Shown piece after piece: positions 16,916 through 25,709 of a stretch of 64,000 bases of DNA. Source of the stretch: Acetivibrio cellulolyticus CD2. Lineage in GTDB: Bacteria > Bacillota > Clostridia > Acetivibrionales > Acetivibrionaceae. The stretch's first letter is position 1; the number at the start of each line of letters is the position of its first letter. A program made the translations under genes and the position numbers. The notes under the pieces were generated by a model that saw only the letters and a list, made by a program, of their open reading frames with translations, was not told the origin of the DNA and made no database searches. The stretch covers positions 1,237,261 to 1,301,260 of the forward strand of contig NZ_JH556653.1 in assembly GCF_000179595.2 (NCBI RefSeq), given 5' to 3'.

Positions 16916-17488
16916 TTATTTAGTATTAAACCTGTTCATTGCATTATCGACACCTGATTTTATAATAGTTTCTACTGCACCTACAGCATTTTCAATTGCT
17001 TCCTCCACATTTTTTCTCTCGTCAGGAGAAAACTTGCTTAAAACAAAATTAGCCAGATCCCATCCTTGAGGCGGCTTATCTACGCCAATTCTTATCCTTG
17101 GAAAATCGTCCGACTGTATCTGGTATATTACAGACCTCATGCCATTATGTGTTCCCGCGCTTCCTTTAGGTCTAACCCTTAGCTTTCCCACAGGAAGGTC
17201 AATGTCATCGTATACTATTATAATATTTTCTACAGGAATTTTGTACCACTCCATTATTTCCCGAACACTTTCCCCACTTAAGTTCATAAAAGTTTGAGGC
17301 TTAACCAATATAACCCTGGCCCCCTCAATAGTCCCATCGCCAATAACTGCCTTGTGCTTTACTTTCGTCACAGCAATATTATGTTTTTTTGAAAGCCGGT
17401 CAATGGTATCAAACCCTACATTATGCCTGGTATTATCATACTTCGTTCCGGGATTTCCCAGACCAATAACTACAAACAGATCCTCCAA
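16916..17488 (-). CDS. pth: Peptidyl-tRNA hydrolase
   Basis: The 190-residue enzyme releases tRNA from peptidyl-tRNA that drops off ribosomes. Signatures: VIGLGNPGTKYDNTRHNVGF (with catalytic-type His in TRHNVG), LVKPQTFMNLSGESV, IIIVYDDIDLPVGKLRVRPKGSAGTHNGM (Asp and second His). Length is normal. It starts with TTG at 17488, preceded by GAGAGGTG; the GGAGG inside the first codons is probably incidental. Upstream lies a hairpin, then prs. The ctc gene found between prs and pth in B. subtilis is missing. Confidence 0.95.
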   Translation of the reverse strand: MEDLFVVIGLGNPGTKYDNTRHNVGFDTIDRLSKKHNIAVTKVKHKAVIGDGTIEGARVILVKPQTFMNLSGESVREIMEWYKIPVENIIIVYDDIDLPVGKLRVRPKGSAGTHNGMRSVIYQIQSDDFPRIRIGVDKPPQGWDLANFVLSKFSPDERKNVEEAIENAVGAVETIIKSGVDNAMNRFNTK

Positions 17489-17516
17489 AATGCTGCACCT
17501 CTCATCATAAAATAAT

Positions 17517-17552
17517 TGCCTCCCTAAAGTCTATAAAGCTTATAAGGAGGCA
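17517..17552 (-). terminator. Possible terminator or attenuator between prs and pth
   Basis: TTGCCTCC/GGAGGCA arms enclose 22 bases and are followed on the minus strand by ATTATTTTA. The T-tract is imperfect, so read-through from prs into pth is possible. Confidence 0.35.
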
Positions 17553-17642
17553 TTTACACCAAGTACTTCGGAATAATTTGGCGCTAATTAACATAATTTT
17601 TAATGTAATAGATAAATTCTATTAATCAGCTATACAGAATAA

Positions 17643-18608
17643 TTATGAATCCTGTTGAGTAAACAAAGAACTTATAGATATATCTCCATAAATTCTTTCA
17701 ATCGCTTCAGCAAATACTGAGGCAACAGAAAGTGAAACAAGTTTCGGTATCTTTTTCTCCTCTGAAAGCGGAATGGTGTTAAGCATTACCAGTTCCTTCA
17801 TATGAGAGTTATTTATTCTTTCAATTGCCGGACCTGACAGTACACCATGAGTACAACAAGCATATACTTCCTTAGCACCTATTTCTAAAAGAGCATTAAC
17901 GGCATTTACTATTGTACCTCCTGTATCAATAAGGTCATCAACCAAAATAACTCTCTTATTATTTACATCTCCGATTATATTCATAATTTCACAGACATTT
18001 GCCTTTGGACGTCTTTTATCAATAATCGCTAAAGGAACCTCCAACCTTTCTGCAAACTTTCTTGACCTTCCAACACTACCTACATCCGGGGATACTACAA
18101 CAACATCACTTGTATCCTCGAATTTCTCCTTAAAATAGCTTGCCAAAATTGGCACCCCTACTAAATGGTCTACCGGTATGTCAAAAAATCCTTGAAGCTG
18201 AGGCGCATGCAAGTCCATAGTCAATACCCTGTCAGCACCTGCGGTTGTCAAAAGATTTGCTACCAACTTTGCGGATATCGGATCTCTCGCCTTTGCTTTT
18301 CTATCTTGTCTTGCGTAGCCAAAGTATGGCATAACCGCAGTTATTCTACCTGCAGATGCTCTTTTTAAAGCATCTATCAAAATCAGCATATCTACAAGAT
18401 TGTCATTTGCTGGCGGACAAGTAGATTGGATTAGAAATACATCCGAGCCTCTTACTACCTCCTCAATATGGATAGCTGACTCTCCATCACTAAATTTGCC
18501 CACCTTTGCCAAACCAAGCGGAAGTCCTATTTTTTCTGCGATTTCTTCTGCCAGTGCTCTATTAGAGTTACCAGCAAAAATTTTGATATCCTTTCCATGC
18601 AAATTCAT
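17643..18608 (-). CDS. prs: Ribose-phosphate pyrophosphokinase
   Basis: The 321-residue enzyme makes PRPP from ribose 5-phosphate and ATP, feeding purine, pyrimidine, His, Trp and NAD synthesis. Signatures: KIFAGNSNRALAEEIAEKIG, GSDVFLIQSTCPPANDNLVDMLIL, MPYFGYARQDRKAKARDPISAKLVANLL, and the PRPP-binding loop RVILVDDLIDTGGTI. Class I length. AAGGGGAA precedes the ATG. The prs-glmU gap of 208 bases contains an intergenic repeat, whereas the two are closely linked in B. subtilis. Confidence 0.96.
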   Translation of the reverse strand: MNLHGKDIKIFAGNSNRALAEEIAEKIGLPLGLAKVGKFSDGESAIHIEEVVRGSDVFLIQSTCPPANDNLVDMLILIDALKRASAGRITAVMPYFGYARQDRKAKARDPISAKLVANLLTTAGADRVLTMDLHAPQLQGFFDIPVDHLVGVPILASYFKEKFEDTSDVVVVSPDVGSVGRSRKFAERLEVPLAIIDKRRPKANVCEIMNIIGDVNNKRVILVDDLIDTGGTIVNAVNALLEIGAKEVYACCTHGVLSGPAIERINNSHMKELVMLNTIPLSEEKKIPKLVSLSVASVFAEAIERIYGDISISSLFTQQDS

Positions 18609-18657
18609 CTTATGTTCCCCTTCTCATAAAAAATTTATGGAAATATGAAATATAACT

Positions 18658-18775
18658 CCCACTACTTTTTCATGTAACTCATTTGATACCAGTAAAAACC
18701 TCAAGGGCGTAAAGCCCTACTCGATTTTAGGATATTTGCTTTGCAAACTCCTCAAATAAACCACGTAAAAAGTGG
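18658..18775. repeat. Dispersed MITE-like intergenic repeat, copy A (prs/glmU gap)
   Basis: The core (18718-18758) begins TACTCGATTTTAGGATATTT and continues GCTTTGCAAACTCCTCAAAT. It aligns closely with copies at 29031-29125 and 50020-50117. Ends are imperfect inverted repeats (CCACTACTTTTT at the left, AAAAAGTGG at the right). The central TTTGC-TTT-GCAAA forms a small hairpin. No coding content. Confidence 0.6.
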
Positions 18776-18816
18776 AAGTAACATTTCACACATTCCTTAT
18801 ATGTTAATTTAAAATT

Positions 18817-20196
18817 TTAGTCGTTTCGTGACATACCCTTTTTAACAACCCAGTCCTCTTTTACAACCTGGCGCGCTCTTGCTATAGCCAATGAGTTTTC
18901 TGGTACTTCCTCAGTAATGGTTGATCCTGCAGCAACATAGGCATTGCTTTTTACCTCAACAGGAGAAACAAGATTAACATTACATCCGACAAAAGAATTG
19001 TCCCCTATTTTGGTTTTATTCTTCTTTTTGCCATCATAATTGACTACTACAACACCACAACCAAGGTTAACATTTTTCCCAATCTCTGCATCACCAACAT
19101 AAGTAAGGTGAGACAATTTAGTCTTATCGCCTATAATTGATTTCTTTACCTCTACAAAATCTCCTATTTTAACCTTCTTGCCTATGGTGCTTCCAGGCCT
19201 TATATAGGCAAATGGTCCAACCGTAGTATTATCACCTATTGAGCTTTCGAGCACAACAGAATTCTTTACCTCAACACCGTTTGCTATTTTTGAATCTACA
19301 ATACGGCTTGCCGGACCTATAATGCAGTCTTCTCCAATTACTGTACCTTTCTCAATTATGCTTGAGGGATATATTACAGAATCCATACCTATTTGCACAT
19401 CAACATCAATGTAGGTAGAACTAGGATCAATTATTGTAACCCCATTCTTCATGTGATTTACCAAAATCCTCTTTCTTAGGATTTCACTTGCCATTGAAAG
19501 CTGTACCCTGTCATTTATTCCAAGAATTTCATTACTGTCTTCTACTTTTACAGCCCCAACCTTAAGACCCTTTCTAATCAATATTTCTATAGTGTCAGTC
19601 AAATAGTATTCTCCCTGGCTGTTATTATTGCCAAGTTCTCCTAATGCTGACTCCAGATCCTTTATATTGAAACAGTACATTCCCGAATTAATTTCGTTTA
19701 TGATTTTTTCTTCTTTTGAAGCATCCCTGTCCTCAACTATTTTCAGTACATTACCGCTAACATCTCTCACAATTCTTCCATAACCAGCAGGATTTGAAAG
19801 CTCTGCAGTTATAACAGTAGCTGAATTATTGTTTTCCCTATGAATTTTAAATGTATTGGAAATTGTTTCAGATGTAATTAGAGGTGTATCTCCACATAGT
19901 ACCAAAACCTGACCATCTTTTCCCTTAAAATATTGTTCTGCCTGCATTACAGCGTGCCCTGTTCCTAACTGTTTATCCTGATAAGCATAAAGAACATCGT
20001 TGCCCATACTTTCTTTTACATCCTCTGCTTTATGCCCTACTACAATTACTGATTCATCAACACCTGCATCCCTGACCGACCGATAAACCCAGTCAATTAG
20101 CGTCAGCCCACATGCTGTGTGTAAGACTTTCGATTTCTTGGATTTCATCCTTTTTCCTTCACCGGCGGCAAGTATCACTGCCATCAAGTGTCCCAT
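18817..20196 (-). CDS. glmU: Bifunctional UDP-GlcNAc pyrophosphorylase / GlcN-1-P acetyltransferase
   Basis: The 459-residue enzyme makes UDP-GlcNAc for peptidoglycan. The N-terminal uridyltransferase (about 1-230) has LAAGEGKRMKSKKSKVLH, the UTP-binding loop, and QLGTGHAVMQAE. The C-terminal left-handed beta-helix (about 250-455) is built of hexapeptide repeats (IGEDCIIGPASRI, VGPFAYIRPGS, IGDFVEVKKSIIG) and ends with the acetyl-CoA region NVNLGCGVVVVNYDGKKKNKTKIGD. AAAGGAGGAAG lies nine bases before the ATG. It is the gcaD/glmU member of the conserved purR-spoVG-glmU-prs cluster. Confidence 0.97.
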   Translation of the reverse strand: MGHLMAVILAAGEGKRMKSKKSKVLHTACGLTLIDWVYRSVRDAGVDESVIVVGHKAEDVKESMGNDVLYAYQDKQLGTGHAVMQAEQYFKGKDGQVLVLCGDTPLITSETISNTFKIHRENNNSATVITAELSNPAGYGRIVRDVSGNVLKIVEDRDASKEEKIINEINSGMYCFNIKDLESALGELGNNNSQGEYYLTDTIEILIRKGLKVGAVKVEDSNEILGINDRVQLSMASEILRKRILVNHMKNGVTIIDPSSTYIDVDVQIGMDSVIYPSSIIEKGTVIGEDCIIGPASRIVDSKIANGVEVKNSVVLESSIGDNTTVGPFAYIRPGSTIGKKVKIGDFVEVKKSIIGDKTKLSHLTYVGDAEIGKNVNLGCGVVVVNYDGKKKNKTKIGDNSFVGCNVNLVSPVEVKSNAYVAAGSTITEEVPENSLAIARARQVVKEDWVVKKGMSRND

Positions 20197-20583
20197 CTAT
20201 TACTTCCTCCTTTAAGGTATCTTCAATAAAAACTTTACATTCAGCGTTCCAAAAATCTTGGCTTAATAAGCTTTTTCAAGCAAATGTGCAAAACGCAATT
20301 TTTTCGAAACACCCTTATAGGAAATATAAAGATTTCAAACCAATATATATTTTCTCACGTTTCAGCTTACTTTTCAACAGCAAAATACATAAAAGATATT
20401 ACTAAAAACCAGTAAAAAATCGTCAAAAACACGCATTATGGTTAAACAATTAATAATTAATCCTTTTTAAGGACCATTCTATAAATTGTTTTACCTTTTC
20501 AAATTATTATTCAATAATTTGAAATAAAATTAATGCGCTGTTTTTCACGATTTTTAAAAATAAAATATTCTAATAATATCTTA
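20197..20583 (-). other. 387-base gap between spoVG and glmU
   Basis: It presumably carries the glmU promoter. One AT-rich perfect 9-bp hairpin, CAAATTATT-ATTC-AATAATTTG (20500-20521), lies 63 bases after the spoVG stop, but without a T-tract on the minus strand. No gene was seen. Confidence 0.4.
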
Positions 20584-20880
20584 TTATAGATCTTCGCCTT
20601 GATCAGTATCTCCGGCATCACCATTATTGGAAATAAATTCATACTTGTCCAGAATAGCGCTTTGGATTTTGCCCCTGGTTTCAGCGTTTATTGGATGGGC
20701 AATATCTCTAAATTCACCGTCTGGAGCCTTCCTGCTAGGCATAGCAATAAATAGCCCATTTTGACTTTCAATAATCTTAATGTCATGAACAACAAACTCG
20801 TTATCAAAAGTCACAGATACAACTGCCTTCATTTTGCCCTCGGAGTCAATTTTTCTTACACGAACATCGGTAATTTCCAT
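20584..20880 (-). CDS. spoVG: Regulatory RNA/DNA-binding protein SpoVG
   Basis: The 98-residue protein matches SpoVG throughout: [64 protein letters not shown]. The acidic end ([11 protein letters not shown]) is also typical. SpoVG is a small nucleic-acid-binding regulator affecting sporulation, cell-wall and virulence genes in Firmicutes. GGAAGGTGG precedes the ATG. A strong sigma-H-type promoter match lies about 140 bases upstream, in keeping with its known sigma-H control in B. subtilis. Confidence 0.96.
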   Translation of the reverse strand: MEITDVRVRKIDSEGKMKAVVSVTFDNEFVVHDIKIIESQNGLFIAMPSRKAPDGEFRDIAHPINAETRGKIQSAILDKYEFISNNGDAGDTDQGEDL

Positions 20881-21017
20881 AAGATGTTACCACCTTCCGT
20901 TAAATTGTGTGTTGCAAGTGAATGAACTTTAAGATATTGCTTCATTAGACGCATTAAATACCGCTTTCTTGAAAGTAACATTTTAAAGTACATCTAATTA
21001 ATCATGTAATATTATAT

Positions 21018-21044
21018 ATTCGCTATTTTTTTTGATTTTCCTTC
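21018..21044 (-). promoter_or_regulatory. Sigma-H promoter of spoVG
   Basis: On the minus strand GAAGGAAAA (21044-21036) and AGCGAAT (21024-21018) match the sigma-H consensus RNAGGAWWW and RNNGAAT exactly, with 14 bases between AGGAAAA and GAAT. spoVG is a classical sigma-H gene, so position and identity agree. The predicted leader is about 130 bases. Confidence 0.7.
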
Positions 21045-21088
21045 TTATTTTCTAATCATTTTTATTTTTTCTTAAACGTTATCCAATT

Positions 21089-21134
21089 TAGATGAAAAAC
21101 ATCCTTTAAAATTATTCTCAGAGTTTTTCATCTA
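21089..21134 (-). repeat. 12-bp inverted repeat between purR and spoVG
   Basis: TAGATGAAAAAC (21089-21100) and GTTTTTCATCTA (21123-21134) pair perfectly around 22 bases, about 90 bases after the purR stop. There is no following T-tract on the minus strand, so it may stabilise the purR mRNA 3' end or be a regulator site. The rest of this 343-base gap holds the sigma-H promoter and spoVG leader. Confidence 0.45.
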
Positions 21135-21223
21135 TAGGATTTGCCTTTATAAATCTTATTATTCATAATAAAATATTACTAATTTTGTCTATTTGTAATT
21201 TAAAGGTGAAACTTCTAAATCAA

Positions 21224-22042
21224 TTACATTCTGCCTTTACTAGGTTTTATATCTATAATTTTCTCATCATCGTCAACAACATTAAGCGTTAAAAGCGACA
21301 TATAATTTTCAACAAGTTTTTTTAAGGGTTCTACTGTTTCAATAAGAACTCCAATTCCCGCAACTTCACATTCAAACTCTTTTGCAAGTTCAATTATTCC
21401 TTTTGCGGTTCCTCCGCCTTTCATGAAGTCATCAATGAACAATAGTCTGGAGTTTTTCTTCAAAGCCCTGATTGAAAGTATCATAGTCTGAATTTTTTTA
21501 GATGATCCCGATACATAATTTGTATTAACGGAAGCACCATCAGTAGCCTCACTGTTATGCCTTACTATAACGAGTGGAACATTAAGATATTTTGCAACAG
21601 CAAAAGCCAAAGGTATTCCCTTAGTTTCAACCGTTACTACATAGTCTATTCCCCTCCGAAAGAAATGTCCGGCAAATATGCGCGCAATATCATTAACAAT
21701 CTTTGGATTATAGATTATATCAATCATATACAAATAGCCACCTGGAAGTATTCTTTGAACATTGGAAAGATCAGCACAAAGATTATCAAGTATCTTCAAC
21801 GACTTTCCCTTGCTAAATCCAGGCATAAATCTCACACCGCCCTGTGCACCAGGAATCGTCTCAATGCTGCCTATATCAAGCTTTGACAGTAAATTTTGCA
21901 CAATATCTATATCCTCGCTGATAGTAGACTTTGCAGAATTAAGCATTTCTGTAAAGCTCCCCAAAGTCAAAATTTCCCCTGGTGAATCCGTCAAACGTTT
22001 CAGCAGCAATGCAATTCTCTCATTCCTATTGATCTTATCCAT
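21224..22042 (-). CDS. purR: Purine operon repressor PurR
   Basis: The 272-residue protein has a winged-helix N-terminus (residues about 1-75, NRNERIALLLKRLTDSPGEILTLGSFTEML) and a phosphoribosyltransferase-like domain that senses PRPP: FAGHFFRRGIDYVVTVETKGIPLAFAVAKYL and the PRPP loop LLFIDDFMKGGGTAKGI. In Bacillus it represses purine genes and is released by PRPP, which Prs in the same cluster makes. Length is normal. GGGGG lies 6 bases before the ATG. Confidence 0.95.
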   Translation of the reverse strand: MDKINRNERIALLLKRLTDSPGEILTLGSFTEMLNSAKSTISEDIDIVQNLLSKLDIGSIETIPGAQGGVRFMPGFSKGKSLKILDNLCADLSNVQRILPGGYLYMIDIIYNPKIVNDIARIFAGHFFRRGIDYVVTVETKGIPLAFAVAKYLNVPLVIVRHNSEATDGASVNTNYVSGSSKKIQTMILSIRALKKNSRLLFIDDFMKGGGTAKGIIELAKEFECEVAGIGVLIETVEPLKKLVENYMSLLTLNVVDDDEKIIDIKPSKGRM

Positions 22043-22378
22043 TATAAACCCCCATATTAAATCTACATAAGTTTTTCAACTTATAAAATATAACTATCAG
22101 CTTTTTGGAATATATTATACTATAGAAGAGAAAATTATTTAAGGGTTTTTATCAATGTTTAAAATTATATTATTTGGTTTTATACTTATAATATTGTAAA
22201 TAATTTCATATAATAGTAAATGAAGGCCAAAATTATTGATAATTATTTGGAAATACTCGAATTTAAAGTGCATAATTCAAAAAATATATTCGTTTTTTAT
22301 ATTATGTATATTATAATATAATTCGGTATGATATGAATCGAAAATAATAGTTCTATCATAGAATAAGGAGTGTTAATA
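22043..22378. other. 336-base divergent gap between purR and murC
   Basis: Very AT-rich. It must hold both promoters. A perfect TATAAT at 22312-22317 lies 61 bases before the murC start, but its -35 region (TTCGTT) is poor. No PurR-box pair was recognised with confidence and no gene was seen. Confidence 0.4.
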
Positions 22379-23788
22379 TTGGAACAGATAAACCTTTTAG
22401 ATTCAAAGAATATAAAAACTGTCCACTTCATAGGTATCGGAGGAATCAGTATGAGTGGACTCGCGGAAATACTTAAAAATATCGGATACACAGTTTCCGG
22501 TTCGGATATGAAAGCCTCCAATATGACCGAAAAACTTGAAAGAGATGGCATTAAAATACACATTGGTCATAGTGAAGAAAATATAGATAATTGCGATTTG
22601 GTAGTATATACAGCCGCTGTAAAAGAAAATAACTCTGAACTTGTAAAAGCAAGGCAACTCGGCATAACAACAATTGAAAGAGCTGTACTGTTGGGCCAGA
22701 TTATGAAGAAGTATCCCTTCAGTCTTGCCATATCAGGAACACATGGCAAAACAACAACTACTTCCATGGTGTCAATGATTATGTTAGAGTCAAACCTTGA
22801 TCCGACAATCCACATTGGGGGAGAACTGGATGCTATAGGTGGGAACACAAGGATCGGAGGCAATAAGTATTTTATTACAGAAGCCTGTGAGTATGTGGAG
22901 AGTTTCCTCAAATTTTACCCTACTTTAGCAATTGTACTTAATATTGAGGAAGATCACCTTGATTATTTCAAGGACATAAATCATATAAAGCAAGCTTTCC
23001 TAAAGTTTATGAACCTGGTACCGAAAGACGGCTATATAATTGCATGTGCTGACGATGAAAATGTGTCATCAATTCTAAGTCAGATCTCAACCAATGTAGT
23101 CACCTATGGAATTAATTCCACCAATGCGACTTGGACTGCGCGTAATATTGAATTTGACGATTCGGGATGCGCATCTTATGATCTTATAAAAAGCGGTCAA
23201 AAAGTAGCTGCAATAAAACTTAGAGTGCCGGGTATTCACAATGTAAGCAACTCTATAGCAGCAGCTGCTGCCTGCTATACTCTTGGCTGTGACATTAAAG
23301 ATATAGAACATGGTTTGGAAGCTTTTACGGGTACACATAGACGCTTTGAAGTAAAGGGCGTAGTCGAGAATATAAAAGTAGTAGATGATTACGCACACCA
23401 TCCCTCCGAAATTAAAGCAACCTTGAAAGCTGCCAAAAGCACCAATCACACTAAAATTTGGTGTGTATTCCAGCCGCATACTTATACTAGAACCAAACTT
23501 CTATTGGACGAATTTTCAGAAGCATTCTCTGATGCAGATGAAGTAATAATTTCAGACATTTACTCTGCCCGTGAAATTGATACTGGTGAAATCCATTCGA
23601 ATGTTTTGTCTCAAAGAATAAATGCAAAAAGTAATAATTCAATATATAAACCGGATTTTAATGCTATTGTAGAATACCTCAAAGAAAATGCCTCATCTGG
23701 TGACTTGGTTATAACAATGGGCGCTGGTGACGTATATAAGGTTGGAGAAATGTTTTTAAAAGAAAAGGATATTGCACCAATTAGCTGA
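22379..23788 (+). CDS. murC: UDP-N-acetylmuramate--L-alanine ligase
   Basis: The 469-residue Mur ligase adds the first L-Ala of the peptidoglycan stem peptide. It has the N-terminal Rossmann motif HFIGIGGISMSGLAEIL, the ATP loop SGTHGKTTTTSMV (about residue 110), the central EEDHLDYF segment, and the C-terminal DDYAHHPSEIKATL and FQPHTYTRT motifs. AAGGAG lies 8 bases before a TTG at 22379. The alternative GTG at 22370 overlaps that site, so TTG is preferred. Monocistronic and divergent from purR, with a strong terminator. Confidence 0.95.
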   Translation: MEQINLLDSKNIKTVHFIGIGGISMSGLAEILKNIGYTVSGSDMKASNMTEKLERDGIKIHIGHSEENIDNCDLVVYTAAVKENNSELVKARQLGITTIERAVLLGQIMKKYPFSLAISGTHGKTTTTSMVSMIMLESNLDPTIHIGGELDAIGGNTRIGGNKYFITEACEYVESFLKFYPTLAIVLNIEEDHLDYFKDINHIKQAFLKFMNLVPKDGYIIACADDENVSSILSQISTNVVTYGINSTNATWTARNIEFDDSGCASYDLIKSGQKVAAIKLRVPGIHNVSNSIAAAAACYTLGCDIKDIEHGLEAFTGTHRRFEVKGVVENIKVVDDYAHHPSEIKATLKAAKSTNHTKIWCVFQPHTYTRTKLLLDEFSEAFSDADEVIISDIYSAREIDTGEIHSNVLSQRINAKSNNSIYKPDFNAIVEYLKENASSGDLVITMGAGDVYKVGEMFLKEKDIAPIS

Positions 23789-23812
23789 TAAATAGTATTC
23801 TCATCAAACAAT

Positions 23813-23840
23813 AAAAAGTGGCTTATGCCACTTTTTTATT
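23813..23840 (+). terminator. Terminator of murC
   Basis: AAAAAGTGGC-TTAT-GCCACTTTTTT lies 25 bases after the stop codon. The stem is perfect and a T-run follows. Confidence 0.9.
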
Positions 23841-23879
23841 TCCCCTCTTTCGAACGAAGTGAAAGGGTCAAAAGTATTG

Positions 23880-23925
23880 GTACTCGAAGTCCCAGAGTTT
23901 TTATTTGAGAAATTTGCAAATCAAT
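23880..23925. repeat. Possible diverged copy of the dispersed intergenic repeat
   Basis: Between the murC terminator and fabZ, TACTCGAAG, ATTTGAGAA and ATTTGCAAAT resemble the TACTCGATT and ATTTGC-GCAAAT landmarks of the three clearer copies. The match is too weak for certainty. Confidence 0.25.
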
Positions 23926-23949
23926 AGTCAATGTTCAAAATCCAATAGG

Positions 23950-24399
23950 CTAATTATCCTTGGTATTCTTATTTGGATCCACCATTGCAAACTTTATTTC
24001 ACCTTCACAAGCCACATCGCCATCAACTGTAGCACGAACTTTTACCTTACCCATTCCCATTTTAAAAACCAGGAATTCCGCCTCAAGCTTTAACGTATCA
24101 CCCGGTACCACCTGTCTTCTAATTTTCATTCCATCAATTCCGGTAAACACCCCAAGTTTCCCTTTGTTTTCTTCCATTAAAAGCCCCGCTACACACGCCG
24201 TCTGAGCAAGCGCTTCAACAATTAGTACTCCCGGCATTATTGGGTTTCCTGGAAAATGGCCTTGAAAAAATGGCTCATTTGCTGTTACATTCTTTATCCC
24301 TACCGCTCTCTTCCCAGGTTCAACTTCCAATATCTTATCCACCAAAAGGAATGGATATCTGTGAGGAATGATACTTTGAACATCTATATTGGTCAACAT
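23950..24399 (-). CDS. fabZ: 3-hydroxyacyl-ACP dehydratase FabZ
   Basis: The 149-residue hot-dog-fold enzyme dehydrates 3-hydroxyacyl-ACP in fatty-acid elongation. Signatures: [51 protein letters not shown] (catalytic His in [11 protein letters not shown], Glu in EALAQ). Length is normal. It follows the flagellar/mbl cluster as in B. subtilis, where the fabZ homologue ywpB lies downstream of flhP. GGGGG precedes the ATG. No other fatty-acid genes are adjacent. Confidence 0.95.
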   Translation of the reverse strand: MLTNIDVQSIIPHRYPFLLVDKILEVEPGKRAVGIKNVTANEPFFQGHFPGNPIMPGVLIVEALAQTACVAGLLMEENKGKLGVFTGIDGMKIRRQVVPGDTLKLEAEFLVFKMGMGKVKVRATVDGDVACEGEIKFAMVDPNKNTKDN

Positions 24400-24509
24400 G
24401 TCAATACCCCCTAATTAACTTTTTTCTTTATTGTAAATTAATTCTCTATTATTATCATTAAATTGTCAATACACAATTTCCAACGATAGGATTCTGAGTA
24501 AAATTTCAA

Positions 24510-25646
24510 CTATTCCATAACTCTTACCACCAATGCACCGCCTAGAGGTCTTTCTTTACCATCAAATGAAGGTTTGTTGACGATTTTGCCTTTCAAAATC
24601 ATCTCAGTAGAAGCTCCTCCATCAAGCATGGCAGCATCTTTAACTCCATAGTCTATAAGAATATCAGCCAATTCCTTTGCTGAAACACCAATGCTATAAC
24701 CCGGCTGACGCCCATCTACTGTCATTAGCACCACAACTCCGTCCTTCTTAATTCCAACAACTGTCCTAGGATCACGATTAGTCAGGAGGCCAACCCAATC
24801 ATCCCTATCTGGAGCAACTGATTTTCCATCTTTTACGATCCAACTTCCACACTCATAAGCCTGCATACCTTGCTCAATTTCAGGTTTGCAGACCATTTCA
24901 ATACTATCTCCATGTTTTATAGGAAATTCGCCATAAGCATAACTATAGGGCTCATAAAAGGTCAAAACCATCCCTTTCTCAGGAATAGGCGTAGGATCTA
25001 TAGTTTTAATTACTTTTATGACTTTATTACCTTCAATAACAACTGAAGTATTGGAAACTGCAGCCCTGTTATCTCTCCCAAAATCATGTGTATACAAAAC
25101 AATATTTCCAGGCTTCCCAATGCGGTTAATATCAGATACTTTTACTTTTTCTCCATTGTGAAGCATATATATTTCAGTATTTATTTTACTTAATTCTGCT
25201 TTATTACCTTTCACCGTAAATACAGGAAAATTGCCGCTGGACTTCGTTAATATTCTTCCATCAATTACTACCATTCCCGACGGATCCCCATATTCATAAA
25301 AAAATCCCGCATTAACAGCTGCATAGGCTTTACTTTTTGACGCAATTTTACTTAGCTCTTCAAAACCAAATAAACTTTCATGTGAAAGTGCAGGAGCAAT
25401 TTCTACTTTTCCTGTACTTAAGTTAATTTCAAGCATATCAATTTCCTGTTTATTATTATTAATTGAAGTGCTAATATGACTATATTTTACAGGCAACTGA
25501 GAGTCCTCTTTCTTAATGGTTTTGGGCTCCTCAACACCATTTTTTTGATTTAATGCATAAAAATTAAATAAAAAGTGTCCCAAGCCTATAGCTACCAGGG
25601 ACACAATTAATGTTACCGCAATAATACTCTTTTTACGATCAGTCAA
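24510..25646 (-). CDS. Membrane-anchored phosphodiester glycosidase (NAGPA) domain protein
   Basis: The 378-residue protein has a basic start, one membrane helix (about residues 8-27) and an extracytoplasmic NAGPA/DUF2233 domain at about 80-375: KAYAAVNAGFFYEYGDPSGMVVIDGRIL, NRDPRTVVGIKKDGVVVLMTVDGRQPGYSIGVSAKELADIL, and the C-terminal AAMLDGGASTEMILKGKIVN. The family includes the human uncovering enzyme and bacterial exopolysaccharide-associated proteins, and removes sugars from phosphodiesters. A role in modifying wall or exopolysaccharide polymers is plausible. TTG start after AAAGGAG. It lies between the rod-binding gene and fabZ and is not part of the B. subtilis arrangement. Confidence 0.88.
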   Translation of the reverse strand: MTDRKKSIIAVTLIVSLVAIGLGHFLFNFYALNQKNGVEEPKTIKKEDSQLPVKYSHISTSINNNKQEIDMLEINLSTGKVEIAPALSHESLFGFEELSKIASKSKAYAAVNAGFFYEYGDPSGMVVIDGRILTKSSGNFPVFTVKGNKAELSKINTEIYMLHNGEKVKVSDINRIGKPGNIVLYTHDFGRDNRAAVSNTSVVIEGNKVIKVIKTIDPTPIPEKGMVLTFYEPYSYAYGEFPIKHGDSIEMVCKPEIEQGMQAYECGSWIVKDGKSVAPDRDDWVGLLTNRDPRTVVGIKKDGVVVLMTVDGRQPGYSIGVSAKELADILIDYGVKDAAMLDGGASTEMILKGKIVNKPSFDGKERPLGGALVVRVME

Positions 25647-25709
25647 TTAATTCTACTCCTTTATCCTACTCACTTGGGAATGCTGAAAATAGAATTTCGG
25701 CTATTCCTA

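Noticed and set aside
17546-17600. Fifth copy of the dispersed repeat in the pth/prs gap
   Set aside because: Only GAGGCATTTACACC resembles the family; the hairpin core is missing.
22289-22317. Promoter of murC with perfect TATAAT
   Set aside because: The -35 hexamer TTCGTT matches only the first two positions, and the region is too AT-rich for TATAAT alone to be convincing.
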